Source: Calycina herbarum (Eukaryota > Ascomycota > Leotiomycetes > Helotiales > Pezizellaceae). Taken from it: a stretch of DNA of 64,000 nt. The notes under the pieces are model-generated. The model searched no databases and was not told the origin of the DNA. It worked only from the letters and a program-made list of their open reading frames with translations. Location: positions 124,001 through 188,000 of the forward strand of contig LLEY01000081.1 of the NCBI GenBank assembly GCA_001414485.1, read 5' to 3'. This document shows, piece by piece, positions 23,553 to 36,209 of this stretch. The position numbers and the translations under genes were made by a program. Numbering within the stretch: the stretch's first letter is position 1; each line of letters begins with the position of its first letter.

Positions 23553-24884
23553 ATGTCAGTAACTCAGAAGGCCGCCCGGCCACTGACGCGATGTCTACAG
23601 CAATCTCAATCCGCGAGCTTGTCTGCGAGGGCAATTCGATCCTTCACGAGTTCAGCCCGGAGCAATGAAGAGGCTGCGGTGGTCGTCGAAACCACCAAGG
23701 TGCCCGACTCCTGGGATCCGAACACAGTCACGTCGAGAAGGGGAGAGAGGGCTTTGATGAGAGGGGGTGTTATGCCAATTGGTTCCAGGCGTCGTCGAGC
23801 TGCGATCAAATCGTCCGATAATATTCCATTCGAACAACTCCCTTACCAATGTTTCCAAGAAGCTCTCAAAGTTCTGCGAGCAGACAGGGACGAGAAACTC
23901 GAGTTAATCCAGAAGGAAAGGTTACGGATATCAAATCTCCAAGCACAGGATGCTTCAAAGATTAAGGGCGGAGAGGTGCAGAAGGAGACGAGGCTAGAGA
24001 GCATGAGGAGGCACTTGGAGTATCTAAAGATTCAAGCGGATATTAACGATCCACTGATCAAGAAGCGCTTTGAGGACGGAGAAGGTATTTCAGGGAAGAT
24101 TCGGAGTTGTCATTGAATGCTAACTTATCTCCCAGGGGACATGAACAAGCCCATCTACCGTTACATGGCCGACAAACAATGGCGCAAATACCAACGCCTC
24201 CTCATCGAACAGCGTATTGAACAACTCGCCATTGTCCCAGACGTCCTCGCCCATTTCGAACCCACAGCCGATGTCCGTCTAGCCTTCCGCCAGAGACAGG
24301 TGCAACACGGAGAATTCATTGACTCCCGAGTGAGTGAAGTGCCATTGCGATTGAAGGTCCAAGTCTTCGACAAAGGGGAGAGACTCGTCAGTATCGTGGT
24401 GATCGATTCAGATGTGCCAGATGCAGAGGAGGATAAATTCTCAGCACGCTGCCATTTTCTAGCAACCAATGTACCCTTGAACCCAACAATTTCAAGTATC
24501 CCATTGTCCAAAATCGACGCGGAGAAAGTCGTCATTCCATGGCTTCCACCATTTGCGCAAAAGGGATCCCCATATCACCGCTACTCAGTTTTCGTCCTTC
24601 AACAAGAAGCAGGACAGCCACCTCTCGACATAAAAGACCTCTCGAGAGAAGACTTCCGTCTTCGGTCGTTCAAGGATAAATACAAGGTTCAGCCAATAGG
24701 CATGTCAGTGTTCAGAAGCATATGGGATAAGGGAACTGCGGGTGTAATGGGTAGAGCTGGAATCGGGGGCGCGGATGTTGAATTCAAGAGGAAGAAGGTC
24801 GTTGCACTGAAGCCTAAACAGAAGGCTAGAGGATGGGAAGCTCGACATGCTAGTGCTAAGTATAGACAGATGTGGAGGAAGTAG
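23553..24884 (+). CDS. MRPL35: Mitochondrial ribosomal protein mL38 (yeast MRPL35 type)
   Basis: Exons 23553..24084 and 24136..24884 join in phase (51-nt intron with GCTAAC before CCCAG) to 426 residues. The N-terminus is rich in Arg, Ser and Gln, with few acidic residues in the first 37, fitting a mitochondrial presequence. A helical charged segment (ALKVLRADRDEKLELIQKER) follows. The C-terminal half is the PEBP-like fold of mL38: VPLRLKVQVFDKGERLVSIV, then NPTISSIPLSKIDAEKVVIPWLPPFAQKGSPYHRYSVFVLQQ split by short variable parts. The protein sits on the central protuberance of the mitochondrial large subunit in known structures. It is the divergent partner of uL4m. Confidence 0.9.
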
Positions 24885-25868
24885 ATGTACAGTATGTACT
24901 GTGAGAGTGTATATTTTGTGTATAGAATATGTACGATGTATGATTGAGAGCAGCTTTGGCTTGCTGTTGTAAAGTGTCATATCCATTTCTTTTTGGTGAA
25001 TCTTGTGTTTCGAAATTTGTTGAATGTTTGTACTAATTTTTCCCTCTTTCCCCCCAGCATTATTTCTGCTTCCAGAAAGTTCACTACGATACATAGAAGT
25101 TTTTGTTCCACATGTATGGGTGCTGCAATTGCCACGTTGTCTTTTTTGGCTCATAGTTGGGTTGCATTTTGTATTCCTTTCTCAAGCCTTTGACATTTCG
25201 TCTCATGATAGCTCCTTCGTTCCATAATAGTTTATTGGTCTTATGGTGGTCCACTCGTTTCATGGCAGTTCATCTCATGACATTTATTCGTCCCATGATT
25301 TAAATGTTCGTTCTATGTTGCAAGGGCCTACAGCGCTGACTTTTAAGCTCTTGAATCTTGTACTTGCTGGTCGCCCTATTCGGTAAATTTCGCGGGTGGG
25401 TTGGTAATATTTTTTGGAGGCATTGTTGGGGAGGCAGTTGGTGGGAGAAACATAAATGAATATATATATCTTACTCAACATGGTTTATAAAATTATCGAG
25501 TACACATATACGGAGAAGACATATAGTGTTAGTTGTTGGTGGAAGGCAAACAGAGCCTTGGATAATTTGGGAATAGAGATGGTTTTTATTCAACTTTTTT
25601 AATGTTTTTTTGAGGCTCTAAATTGAAACGAACCACCCCCGGTATACGTCATTCACTCATTTCTAAATAGTTAGTATAATTTTTAGTTAAGTACTTAGTA
25701 CTATATACTTTTACACATCTAAGAACTTTCTTAAATTAACTTAGTTATTCTGACTTTTCTTGACTAAGATAGTTGAGAGACTAAAGTAGAAGCATCGATA
25801 CCTTCATAACATTTCAATTATTTGTTGTTCCGTTTCCTATGAAAAGAAGATAACTAGTGTAGTTCATA
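24885..25868. other. Intergenic between convergent genes
   Basis: Holds the 3' ends of the mL38 gene (plus) and the HET gene (minus). The sequence is T-rich, and 25640-25760 is AT-rich without recognisable ends. No coding exon is supported. Confidence 0.4.
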
Positions 25869-28216
25869 TTATGTCAATTTCAAGGTCGTTTCTCTGGCAA
25901 GTTCAAATAGCATTTCCCCATCCCTGATATCCAGCACTCCAATCCGTTTGTAACTCTGTTCCAGAATTTCTCCTGATTTGTATTCTTCTGCTTCCAACAC
26001 GAGGGTACACGAGTACCTTACCTCTTCTTCTGCATCCCAATCATCTTCGACTATTCTTCCAACAAGTAAGCACAACACCGACGATGCAACCCCCGCAACA
26101 TCAGAAGTGGCATCCAAATCCATTTCTGCGGTCGTGATTAAAACCTCCTCGTCAACATCTTGATCAAAGGCAACTGTAATATCCTTCGCGACAATTGGAT
26201 CTTGGGTTGAGGGAAACGCGCCGGCTGACATAACTCGCCCTCGTACCCAAATGACAGCATCTAGACCTCCTGGCTTGATATCGGTGGCTGCGACTGGCAT
26301 ATTCGTGGATACGTACGAAAAGTGTTCGTCAACTTTGAACGTTTCATTATGGCAAGCCGGAAAATAAATACCAATACCTTCGCTTTCAAGTGTAAGTGAC
26401 GCCCACGACCATCTTGGGATTTGTGGGCGAGGATGGCGTCTCGGGCTGTCTTGAAATGTTGTTTCTATTCGTCGAGTCACATCCCATAAAAGTCCCCGTG
26501 CAAGATCCCCAGACCATATGCCAGCTAAATAGTCGCTCTTTAGCTGGGCTTGGAAGACGGTGGCGACCCCGACGAGTGCGGGCAGTCTATCTGATTCCCA
26601 TGAAAGTCGTAAACGCGAGTATTCTTCTACCACAGTAAGCCAGGAATCGAAGCTCTTATTGTTGTCATTGACTGTTTTATCGAGAGAGTTCCTTCTGGAT
26701 CGAGTAACGAGCTTATTGAGTCCGGTGCATTCGCAGTAGAGGCTTGATTTGCACTCCATAATCATTTCTGAGGGATGAAAATGGACTGTGCGTGGAGCGA
26801 GGTGTCGTTCTTGAAATACCCATGCTCTGGACAGGAGTGGTACCGATAATTTATCTGGAAGATCTGACCTTTGGATCTTGCCAGTGCTGTATCTATGGTG
26901 TATTGGACTGGGTTGCGAGTGGATTAGTGTTCGCCTGAATATTATCACATGGAGAAGTAGTTCTTGATCTGAGTTATCAGTCCAAGAAGGTAAATCTTCA
27001 CAGCATGGAATAAATTGACCAAGAAGAAGCAGGTCTTACTCGAATGATGGACGAGCAAAGATAGCAGGAGTAGTACTAGCTGCGTCTATATCAACGCGGA
27101 CTGGATTTACTCCCAAATTTCCCGAGATGTGCTTGATGCTTCGCGGAGAAAGACAGCCACCCCGACTGTCGGAAGCCCCAGTCGCAGCGAGATTTATATA
27201 TCCATTTGAGTATATAGTAGCCATGCGAACAGACTCACTAGTCCACTACATGAAAATCAGTAAATGGTTATTTAGGGGTTGGTGGACTGTTCGCTCCCAA
27301 CTCGCAGCTAAGGTTAAGAAACCGGACAATCAAACAAGACAAGCAAACAATTTCTCCAATCCTTACATCGTTTCCATCGTCTTGAATGATACACAACGAG
27401 TCGATCCAGATGAACCGGATGTTGAGACTCCGGACGATGCTAATGGCATCTTGAAACGTCTTCGGTAGCGCGCTCCATTGTATACACTTCTTTCGCTCTG
27501 CGATGGTTTCTTTCGTTGTCTTAATAAATTGGTCTTGTCCCCAACAGTGGCTTAATGTTGTATACTGCCAAACGTCAATATCTTTAGAATCAACGAGAGC
27601 CACAGGATCGCATGCAGTTTCCCACTTCCCCACATCAATCAATCTTCGCGGCAGGTCGAACAACTTTGGTCTTTCGGCTTTCGTCGCAACACAGGCTCGA
27701 TGATGCTTTTGACAATCGTTAATCCATCCAAGAATGATGGCCGAGCACCTTGAAAGCGAAAGATCTGGAGGCACTTCTTTAGCACCTCCGAAAGCCGGCC
27801 GATTAGGGTCTCCTACGGGTTTCTCAGTAGACGATCTCATCAACTGGGGTTTACAAACGAGATTACAAACCCGTTGCTGTGTAATACTGAATCCTCACGG
27901 GGGGATTTTCTTCGCAATCATCATCTGGCGTCTCAATTAATTCGATTTCCAGTGGACAGTCCTCTTGCAAGATAAATCGACCGCGCTGTGAACTGGAGTT
28001 AAATGTGGGGGAGATTGTCCGGCTCGAGCTCAGCAACTCCAGACCAGACCAAATGGTGGAGCAGGTAAGACATCCCTCTTTAGCGGAGATCTTCAGCTGA
28101 TTTACCACAAATTCCATAACATATTCCAAGCAGTTGTCTCTGCTGCCAACATTCCAACGATTGTTTTCTTCGGTGGACGGATCCAAATCCAGGCAGATGC
28201 TGCAAGGAGGCTGCAT
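25869..28216 (-). CDS. HET-domain protein (heterokaryon incompatibility)
   Basis: Exons 28216..27899, 27843..27367, 27245..27040 and 26934..25869 join in phase to 688 residues; introns are 55, 121 and 105 nt. The N-terminus has a CSICLDLDPS...CLTCSTIW cysteine cluster usual in these proteins. The HET domain spans residues about 170-310: YTTLSHCWGQDQFIKTT, LPKTFQDAISIVRSL, RFIWIDSLCIIQDDGNDW (formed across intron 2) and SVRMATIYSNGYINLAATGA. Downstream, LLSRAWVFQERHLAPRTVHF is the conserved block after the domain. HET proteins control allorecognition and cell death after fusion of unlike hyphae; that is family knowledge. An alternative acceptor for intron 3 upstream would not keep phase with the donor at 27039. 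Confidence 0.88.
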
Positions 28217-30154
28217 CGCGCCTTTCGTTTTCGCGACTTATATCAGTCCTACCCCTTTCGAAAATACGCTCGGAAAAAAAAGGGGCAATCTCATCGGCGA
28301 GGTTCGTGGGAATAAGGGAATTTGGGTGCAAGTGTGGAAAGAGATGTTTCAAACTGAGGAATAGTTGCCTTGGTGATACTTGAACAAATATTTCCTTTAC
28401 CTCGAATCTGTCGGGCAAAATCCGCCAGCCTTGGGCAGATATGCATCTTGAGGTTACGCATACTATCAAGCGACAGGTATCCGGCTGAAGGGCAGAAAGG
28501 AGGACCATTTGGAGAATGAGGCTTTGAGGCTGCATATTTATAACGTACAGCCACCCCTCACCCTCACCCCTCCCTTCACAGAACATCTCCATCAAATTTA
28601 TCAATGAAAAAGAGAAAGTCTCTGAAACGCTATGAAAAGCCATTCAAAATTCCGAGGACAATCGAATACCACCTTCTTTTATTGCTTTCTATCCTTCCGA
28701 AACGTTATTACCAGCCGTATTTAAGGTTCGTTCCGAGCAAATTAATTTCCCAGCCTTCTTTTTTTGATGGTTCTTCTTCATCCAACATATACTCGATCCG
28801 CGTTCGTGTTTGTTTTCGTTGCATAACGTCTGGGTTCTCGTTCTATGGGTGCTCGTTTTGCCGTGCAAACCAGTTGCAATATGTTGAGTTTTCCCCCCTT
28901 CGCTCTGCATATTGATACCCATCAGCTAATGACCTCGCTAAAGTCTATTCGAGAAGTTTACCTCTTACTGAGCTCTATGCCTTGCCCTGGACCTAGTCTC
29001 ACAAACCTGGCAATGCCTTTGTCGTGTGGTTGACTTGATTTTTCGAATTTCGCAGGTACCTGGCTTCTTCTTCTCCGCTGGACATACGTCTACATCCTGC
29101 TTTTCACAGCCACACTTCCATGTTATCTTTATGATAGTACACATCTTCGTGCTTCTCTAGGACTCATGGAACTTCAGAGAATGGACTCTCCGAAATACTG
29201 TTTGAGATTCCTGCCGCAAAGGGAACACTCAATGATGCTATCCAACGGTGTGCTGCTATACACACAGCAACCTTGTACTTGGAATTAGAAGATGCTCGAC
29301 TAGCATTTCCAGGATAAGAGGGATCAATTTCACCTCGGTTGTTGATGAAGTAGCTAATCGCAGCTATGGGTCCCAAAACCTCTTCCTTTGCCTGGTGCCC
29401 AGCTGGTCGAATTGCAGCAGTTCCTTGTTGCTTTCGTTGATGGTAAGAGCAGCACTTGGTATCACTCCTCGAAAAATGGAGGCTTCGTCGATATTTTCGT
29501 GGATGGTTTGCTTGTCGACTTTGGATGACTTTCCCTGACGACAATTCTGTTCATCCATCTCCAACTGTGGGTACCCATCGTGGCAACAAGCACGGTTACT
29601 CCTAGTAAAGAAGCGGAGGAGGGAGTAGGAGAAGAGTAGCAACGGGTATATCCCCAACTATGCTGGATTTCGAGCTTAACTCGCGGCCTACTTCTGAAGT
29701 CAAGAGTTTGTAACTCAATCGTATTTCTATTATCTAAAAACTCTCATTATCGGGCCTCCTCACAGTTGTGTGTACTGAATTATGTTCTGTTTGTTACTAT
29801 TCCTAATGCTAGTTAGGAGTAACTCCTAATTACGTCGGCTACTCCTAGAATTTTCTCCGTCCTACTCCTTCGTATAAGCATTACGCCCGACCTGGAACTT
29901 CCAAACTCCATGTTCACATCTTCTTTTCAAACATATGTTACTTTATTTCCTCAGCCGGGATTCCAGAAACCTCTTGTTTTCTTTTGGATGTGAACAGTGT
30001 ACCAATCTGTCTCTTGGTAGAGAATACACTGTTCTCAAGACAAATCTGCAAATCTACAACTCTGCAGATACTGTATCATATATGTTTCCTAGAACCCCCA
30101 TTCAAGAAGAAAGGACTTATTATATTTGATTTTGGGCTTTTCAGCCTTATCAGA
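28217..30154. other. Intergenic; one possible broken frame
   Basis: Apart from the possible frameshifted relic at 29164-29657 (listed separately), I see nothing coding. Sequence 29700-29930 is AT-rich. Confidence 0.35.
29164..29657 (-). pseudogene. Possible frameshifted coding relic
   Basis: Two overlapping minus-strand frames look like halves of one protein. The upstream half (29657 down to about 29390) has SKVDKQTIHENIDEASIFRG and SAALTINESNKELLQF. The downstream half has LGPIAAISYFINNRGEIDPS and VAVCIAAHRWIASLSVPF. They change frame near 29380-29390, where no GT-AG intron fits. A one-base indel would join them. No family is recognised, so this could be chance. Confidence 0.3.
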
Positions 30155-33100
30155 ATGTCGCCAGGGTCAACACACACCTTCGGTCATCCTCTCCCTCAAG
30201 GGAACAGTGGCTTTGCGCCTCCATCAGCCTTGCAGCCTTCGGGGTTGGAAGGCCACCGTGGGGTCGAACCCTCTTTTGCGAACTCAGGAAACCTCTCCAT
30301 CGAACAATTTTACAACAGATGTGACTCTCCCTTTTCTGCCACTGACGCAGACCACGAGCCCGCAGCAGGGGACGGAACTCTTCGATCCCACGAACAGTTT
30401 TCGGAAACAGATAGAAATGCCAGCTTCCAGAAGCGAGTTTCGTCATCTTCCCAGCCTGCCCAAGTCGCACCTCTGTACAATCCGCAACTGCCACAAAATT
30501 TCGCCACGCAACCCCAAATGATGGAAGAGCTGAATTATGGGGGTTTTCGGTTGACTAGGCGAGAAACTTCAAGAGTATGTAGCATTCCAGCTATTCCATA
30601 TCGTCCTAGAGAAACATGGACATAAACCCTACAATGACTAGGCCTACAAAGCTTTCTGGTTCTAGCTGTATACTATCTCATTTGTCCCCTTTTTTGATAC
30701 GTTCGTACCCACGCTAATGTCTTTAATTACTGCTGTAGGACCTTGCGGGTATAGGGAACGCTTCTAGCACATATCCACCTGCGAATACCGATCCTTCGAA
30801 TAGCAATACCACAAGCTTGGAGAACATAGATCCATCAATTTCCTCTCCCGATATAGACAAAGCTCCCAATACCAAAACATGTTTCTTGGAACAAGAGGAT
30901 TCATTGCATGCTGAAGCATTCACATTAGTCCGCCAGAGGCTTGGGCGTCCCGGATTCGAGAAATTGCCGAATGTAACGAGGGCGAGCTCACTGTCAATAC
31001 TGCTGATCAAGTTTTATCAAAAATGGGCCCAACCAACCACTCAAGCAAACCGGCCAACCGACAAAGCGGTGATAGAGCTGGTGCAAGGTATCCTAGATAT
31101 TTCAAAGGATCCGGGAGATCAGTGTCGTGACATTGTCTATGACGTGGATTTATTGTACGGAGGTTTGGATTGGGCTCCAAAAGAAAATGCGGACTCGGCA
31201 GTAGACTTATCACAGCAAAGAATGTATGCCTCGCCAGTACCTTCTTCTGGACGCCGACGAACACGGTCGAACGAAAATTCGGGAAACACCTCGAGCCCCC
31301 CCAAGAAGCGTCGTGCAGACCCGAACCCTACAGTACAACGTAACGGTTCACAAGATACTAGTAACGGGCCCTGTAACGATGGATCTCCCTCATCTGTTGA
31401 GCTCACTGCGAAGCCGCGCCGCAAACCTTGCCCAGAATGCAAGGAATATATCACAGCAAATAACTTGCCCAAACATCGAACCGAAACACACTACACAGAA
31501 TTCTTATTCTTCTGTCCCTTGATAAAAAATGGAAAGCAATGCCGCAAGAAATTCGTTCGAAAAGGTAATCTAACGACGCATATCGAAGCCGAGTGTAAAT
31601 TGTCGAATGCAGAAGATTTGGAGGACCAAGTCCGTGAAAGGATTATGGGAGTAATTCCCAATTTTTGCTTTCAGGTCCCGAAACGATATCCACTCAATTA
31701 TCACAAAATATGTCCACATTGCGGACCAAGCTATCCAGATAGCGAATTTCCCAATTGTCAGAAGAGCATCGAACATGAGGTCGATCACTACACTAGTGAG
31801 GAACCCATAGCTTTTTGGCTCGGGGGATATGATCATGTAATCTACTCTCATCAAGACCTTGACAACTATTACCAGAAACAACGTTTATTCGACGATGAAC
31901 TGGCTGCATTTGCAACCACTTGGAGGAGCCTGAGTGGGCTGGATATCGATTACCTGATAAGACTTAATGACACTCGTCGTGTCGAGAGGCTTTCTTTGGG
32001 TAACGGCACTGGGGATCCCGACAAAGACAATGATTATCAAGGCGGAAATTCAGGCCATGAATACCCAGGTAGGCCCAATAGAAGAGGAGGTGGAAGAGGA
32101 GGTGGAAGAGGAGGTGGAGGTGGAGGAAGTAGTTGGAATGGTGACAATGGTGGAAACAGTGGTCAATATAACAATCCACCAAGCGCTAGTGGATACGCCA
32201 CCCATCAGAGCAGATCACAAAACGCCAATGGGTTCAAGAGGCAGCAGCTATATACTCTTTTTTCCATGGATGGTAAGGAACTATGTTCATGCTACAAGTC
32301 CGTCCGGGAGCTAGGAAGAGGTGGCTTTGGCGTTGTTGATGAGGTCAAATGCAGGCATACAGGTCAAAGATGGGCTCGGAAGTCGATACCACTCCGCTTT
32401 CGGATTTCATCAAACGTTCAATCCGAGGTCTCAATAATGAGAACCCTTAGCCACTCACATATCATAAGACTGGAAGGCTCCTATATCAACCGCTCACGAG
32501 TTTGCCTATTTATGTCGCCGGTTGCTGAGCGTGATCTCGCGACCTTCTTAGGAGATCTCAGCCTAAGAAGGGAGAAATCGCAGCAAGATCCTTCTCAACA
32601 CGAGAGAAAGCAAATGAGGAAGTGGGTCACTTGTCTAACGTCTGCAGTCGACTATTTACACGAGAAGGGAATCGTGCATGGGGATATAAAGCCAAAGAAT
32701 GTCCTCATTGACTCAAGCGAAATTTTCCTGACGGATTTCGGATTTTCGATCGATAAAAACCTCCCAGAGAAAACACCAATTTCAGCCCGGGGATGGACTC
32801 CAAAATACTGCCCACCAGAAGTAACAAGGTCTCCATCGACTCGGCAAACTGGTGGTTCTGCTGCTGATATTTTCTCTCTTGGATGTGTCTATGCCGAGAT
32901 GGTAACTGTTTATTCAGGACAGACCATAAAAGCTTTCGAGAGCTTTAGATCACTAGGAACAGGGGACACGGCATTCCGAAACAGTATCTTGAGAAGTCAT
33001 TTATGGCTTGATTCTCTTGTCGTGCCATCTGATACCGGTCCTGGCTGCTCTTACGATTTTCTGGAACGTGTCAAAAGCATGTTAAGCTTCAATCCGTCCT

Positions 33101-34644
33101 CAAGACCAACTGTCCGAGAGCTGGTTATTCGCTTTGAAAATTTTTGGCCATCCGAATCCCTACCTAAAAATACCAAAAACAACAGAAAAACTAATGCTGG
33201 TTGCCCCTGCCAAAGAGCGCAACACGCCGAAGAGATCCCACCAGCGAAGAAGGCTCTACCCAGACTAAATAAAGCTTGGGGAACGACTTATCAGGAAGGT
33301 CTCTCTTACGAGTCCTGCGATAGCAAGCTCGGCTTGTGGCTGGCTGATATGTCTAATAAGACATATCTTGGTCTTCTGTTCGAAATAAATACACCCACAG
33401 TACAACTATGGGACTCAACTTCTGGGACGTGGACACTCTCAACAGTAAGGTAAATTCTCATAATTCCAGGCAATTCTAACATTCCACAGGACAACAATAA
33501 AGCTATATTCTCTACGTTTGTTCTCATTGCCTTCCATACGAATGAGGAGGTCTTATCGCTTTACAGCAAGCTCGCTTCTCGACAACTCGGAGAAGCTCCT
33601 ATTTTCCTTACTCCGCGACTCATTACAACTAACGACGAATCGAAATATAAAGCTTTTCAAGGATTTCACACCCTGAAAGATTATTTCCAAGCAACACCGC
33701 CTCCAACCTCTGCAGGAGATACCATCCAACTTTGGAGCAGTGTTCTTGGCTTATTCGAATCTCGAAAATGGCACAAGAGGCTTTGGTTGATGAGGATTAC
33801 TCATTTTACCGTTAGCCGCTTTTTGACTAAACGAGAGATCGTGTTGGTGCATGAAGTTAAGGGCAAATCTCCGTATGCGTGGAACTTTGGATTATCGAAC
33901 TTGGATACCGGAAGCAATTGTAATCTGCTACCTGATCGGCACATGCCACTCGAGAAGCTCCAATACCGGAAAGGGTCGCTAGCCCCTCAATCTCTTTCTG
34001 ATCTTTACTTCTTTGGAATCGTGCTCATTGAAGTCGTCAAATGGATTTTCCAAAATCCTAAAAAGTCTCTCCTCGAGGGTGAAGGAACAGTGGAGTGTTA
34101 TCCTACTCCCCCAATATCTCCACTTTCAAGCGACACCTCTAAATTGGACGGGGAATTATTCATCAGCCATGTCATGGAAAGCCCACGGTTGGGAGCAGAT
34201 TCAGTGACGAAAGAAATCTGCAAGCATGTAATAATGCCACTCTTCCTTCCACTGAGGCCACCTTTCTCGCACTTGCCCACCTTAGATGACTACTCAACCG
34301 TGGCCTGGGGTGTACTCCAGGATAGCTGGCAAATGCATAGTACCTTCACTATCAGCCTCACGCCAACTCCAACTCCAACCCCTACCCTAGATGATTCTCC
34401 AAAAGTTCTTCTTTTGAATTTGAAAGAATTCCAAACGCCGAGGTTGGAGGAAGAGAGTGGCAAAAAACCTCCAAACCAGAACTCTTCGGTTGCATGCCAG
34501 CATCAACTAGAGCGGTATATTCGGGAACCAGCGGATTTCAGGTGTCTCTTTGTGCCCGAATACGACTCACTGAGAAAGGCTTCGAAGGAATTGCATCACC
34601 AGTTACTGCAATCTCTGATAAAGTTGGATCATTTGTTGAGTTAA
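30155..34644 (+). CDS. C2H2 zinc-finger and Ser/Thr protein kinase fusion
   Basis: Exons 30155..30574, 30739..33444 and 33490..34644 join in phase to about 1426 residues. Residues 1-340 are mostly Ser/Pro/Asn-rich. A zinc-finger cluster follows at about 345-440, starting CPECKEYITANNLPKHRTET, with a second unit (CRKKFVRKGNLTTH) and a third (CPHCGPSYPDS). A Gly/Arg-rich linker (RRGGGRGGGRGGG) comes next. The kinase domain (about 620-900) has the loop LGRGGFGVV, lysine in WARKSI, catalytic VHGDIKPKNVLI (Gly for the usual Arg), TDFGFS, YCPPEV and ADIFSLGCVYAE. It is probably active. The C-terminal 400 residues include SDLYFFGIVLIEVVKW, like a kinase F-helix, and may be a decayed second kinase lobe. 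Substrate and localisation are unknown. Confidence 0.78.
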
Positions 34645-35735
34645 TTTGTTGAGGAAACTTAAGGAGTTATTTTTGGGTTTACTGTATACTATGAGTTATG
34701 ACGCATGTATTTCTCTCGTATTTGGCCTTTTTTTCTTAAATATATACGAATTTTTTCAGGGCTGTTAATAGCTTCTAGTATGCTTTATTCACTATTTCTG
34801 TAACTGACTACTAAACTCACTACAAGTCAAGCACTTATATGAGTTTCTGAAAAACATTTTGCTAATAGAATTATATAAACCGTTTTGAATATTAAACATC
34901 GTGACACTCAGTACGTTCACTCCCAGGAAACGGGGGTGCCAGTCAGACTAGAATGACGACTATTAAAGTCCCAACTATGCTGGAGGTTCATACCATTCAC
35001 CCATGATGGGCCCACTACCCCGCTAGCAGCACCAGCAACCCCACAAATCTTTATCAAACTCATATACTACAAATCAATTCCTAGCATCCAACAAATGTTG
35101 GGTCTAGCGGTCCTATCTACACAACAGCGCTGGTTTGTTACCTTAGAACTGAGCTGAAAAAATCAAAAACTCAGTTCGTCTGGTTTGCTCAACCTCGGCC
35201 GCCTTCTATGGAGGGTGAAGGAAACTTTTTGCTAACTTTTTGGGTCGTGGTTTTAGATCGGTGATTATTTGTTGATATCGCTTAAACAGTTAAGTTACTT
35301 TGGGGGCAACAAAACCTTGGGAGATGTAGGTAGCTTAAGGTTTTGATACAAGGTAGCACTACTACTCAAACCAAGAGTTTATCACTTGGTAGTGTTTATA
35401 GGGTCTAGATTCTTTGAGAGTTTATTACAAACTATTTTAGTCAATGTTTACCTTTTCCCCCAGTCTTCTTCCTCCTTATACGCATCCAGCACTTCGAACT
35501 TTTGAAACGCTTTTCATCTCATCACAAATCTTTCGTTCTATGATTCCAAGTCTTATCTCATCCCAACTTGCTTCCTATTCTTTGTAGTCATTTCTAACAG
35601 TAGGGTATTGGTCAGGAATAGGTAGACCAATAACCCCATGGTCAGGAAACTGAGTTCTCGTCAGCACAACTCTATGACTGCCTTAAGGCCAATCTGATCT
35701 TGAACTCTTTGGAACTTCAAATTGCAAAATGCACC
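34645..35735. other. Intergenic
   Basis: The 3' flank of the kinase gene followed by sequence without a coding frame or clear repeat, up to the MITE. Confidence 0.4.
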
Positions 35736-35737
35736 TA

Positions 35738-36207
35738 CAGTGGGGTACCAGAAGTTTCCGCCCAGGGTCCTTTTTACACTAAACCCCACGTCAAGAACAC
35801 TCTTTTAAATATCTAAATTTATATATAAGTAGTATCTAGTAGTTTCAATATGAAGTATTTTGATCATTTAAATAGTAGTTTTCTAAAATATAGAAAAGTA
35901 CTAGTCTCTAAGTTAGAATAGAGGAAACTTATTAAAGTCGGGAAAACTCCGGTTTTACACCAAAAATCTCTTAAAATCAGGTACTGTTTACTTTACTCTA
36001 GTACAAACCTAAATAAAACTAGATGTACTTATTTTGAAGATTAAGCTAAGAGCACAGAGTGTTAATATCTCAAATCTAAAGCGCTCTATTTTAAGTATGT
36101 TAAAGAATAATAGTTCAATAATTTATAATAGTATTTTCATTAGGTTGGGTTTGAGTGTTTTTTGGTGTGAAAATGGGAGGTGGGCGGAAACTTCTGGTAC
36201 CCCACTA
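35738..36207. mobile_element. MITE of Tc1/mariner type
   Basis: A 470-bp element with inverted ends of about 27 bp; the shared core is TGGGGTACCAGAAGTTTCCG, followed by CCCA. It is flanked on both sides by TA (35736-35737 and 36208-36209), the Tc1/mariner target. The outermost base is C on the left and T on the right, a difference a RIP-type transition would cause. The interior is AT-rich and non-coding, so the element is non-autonomous. Confidence 0.8.
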
Positions 36208-36209
36208 TA

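Noticed and set aside
35738..36207. Possible 5' part of a plus-strand gene at 36155
   Set aside because: The frame starts inside the right end of the MITE and is explained by its terminal repeat.
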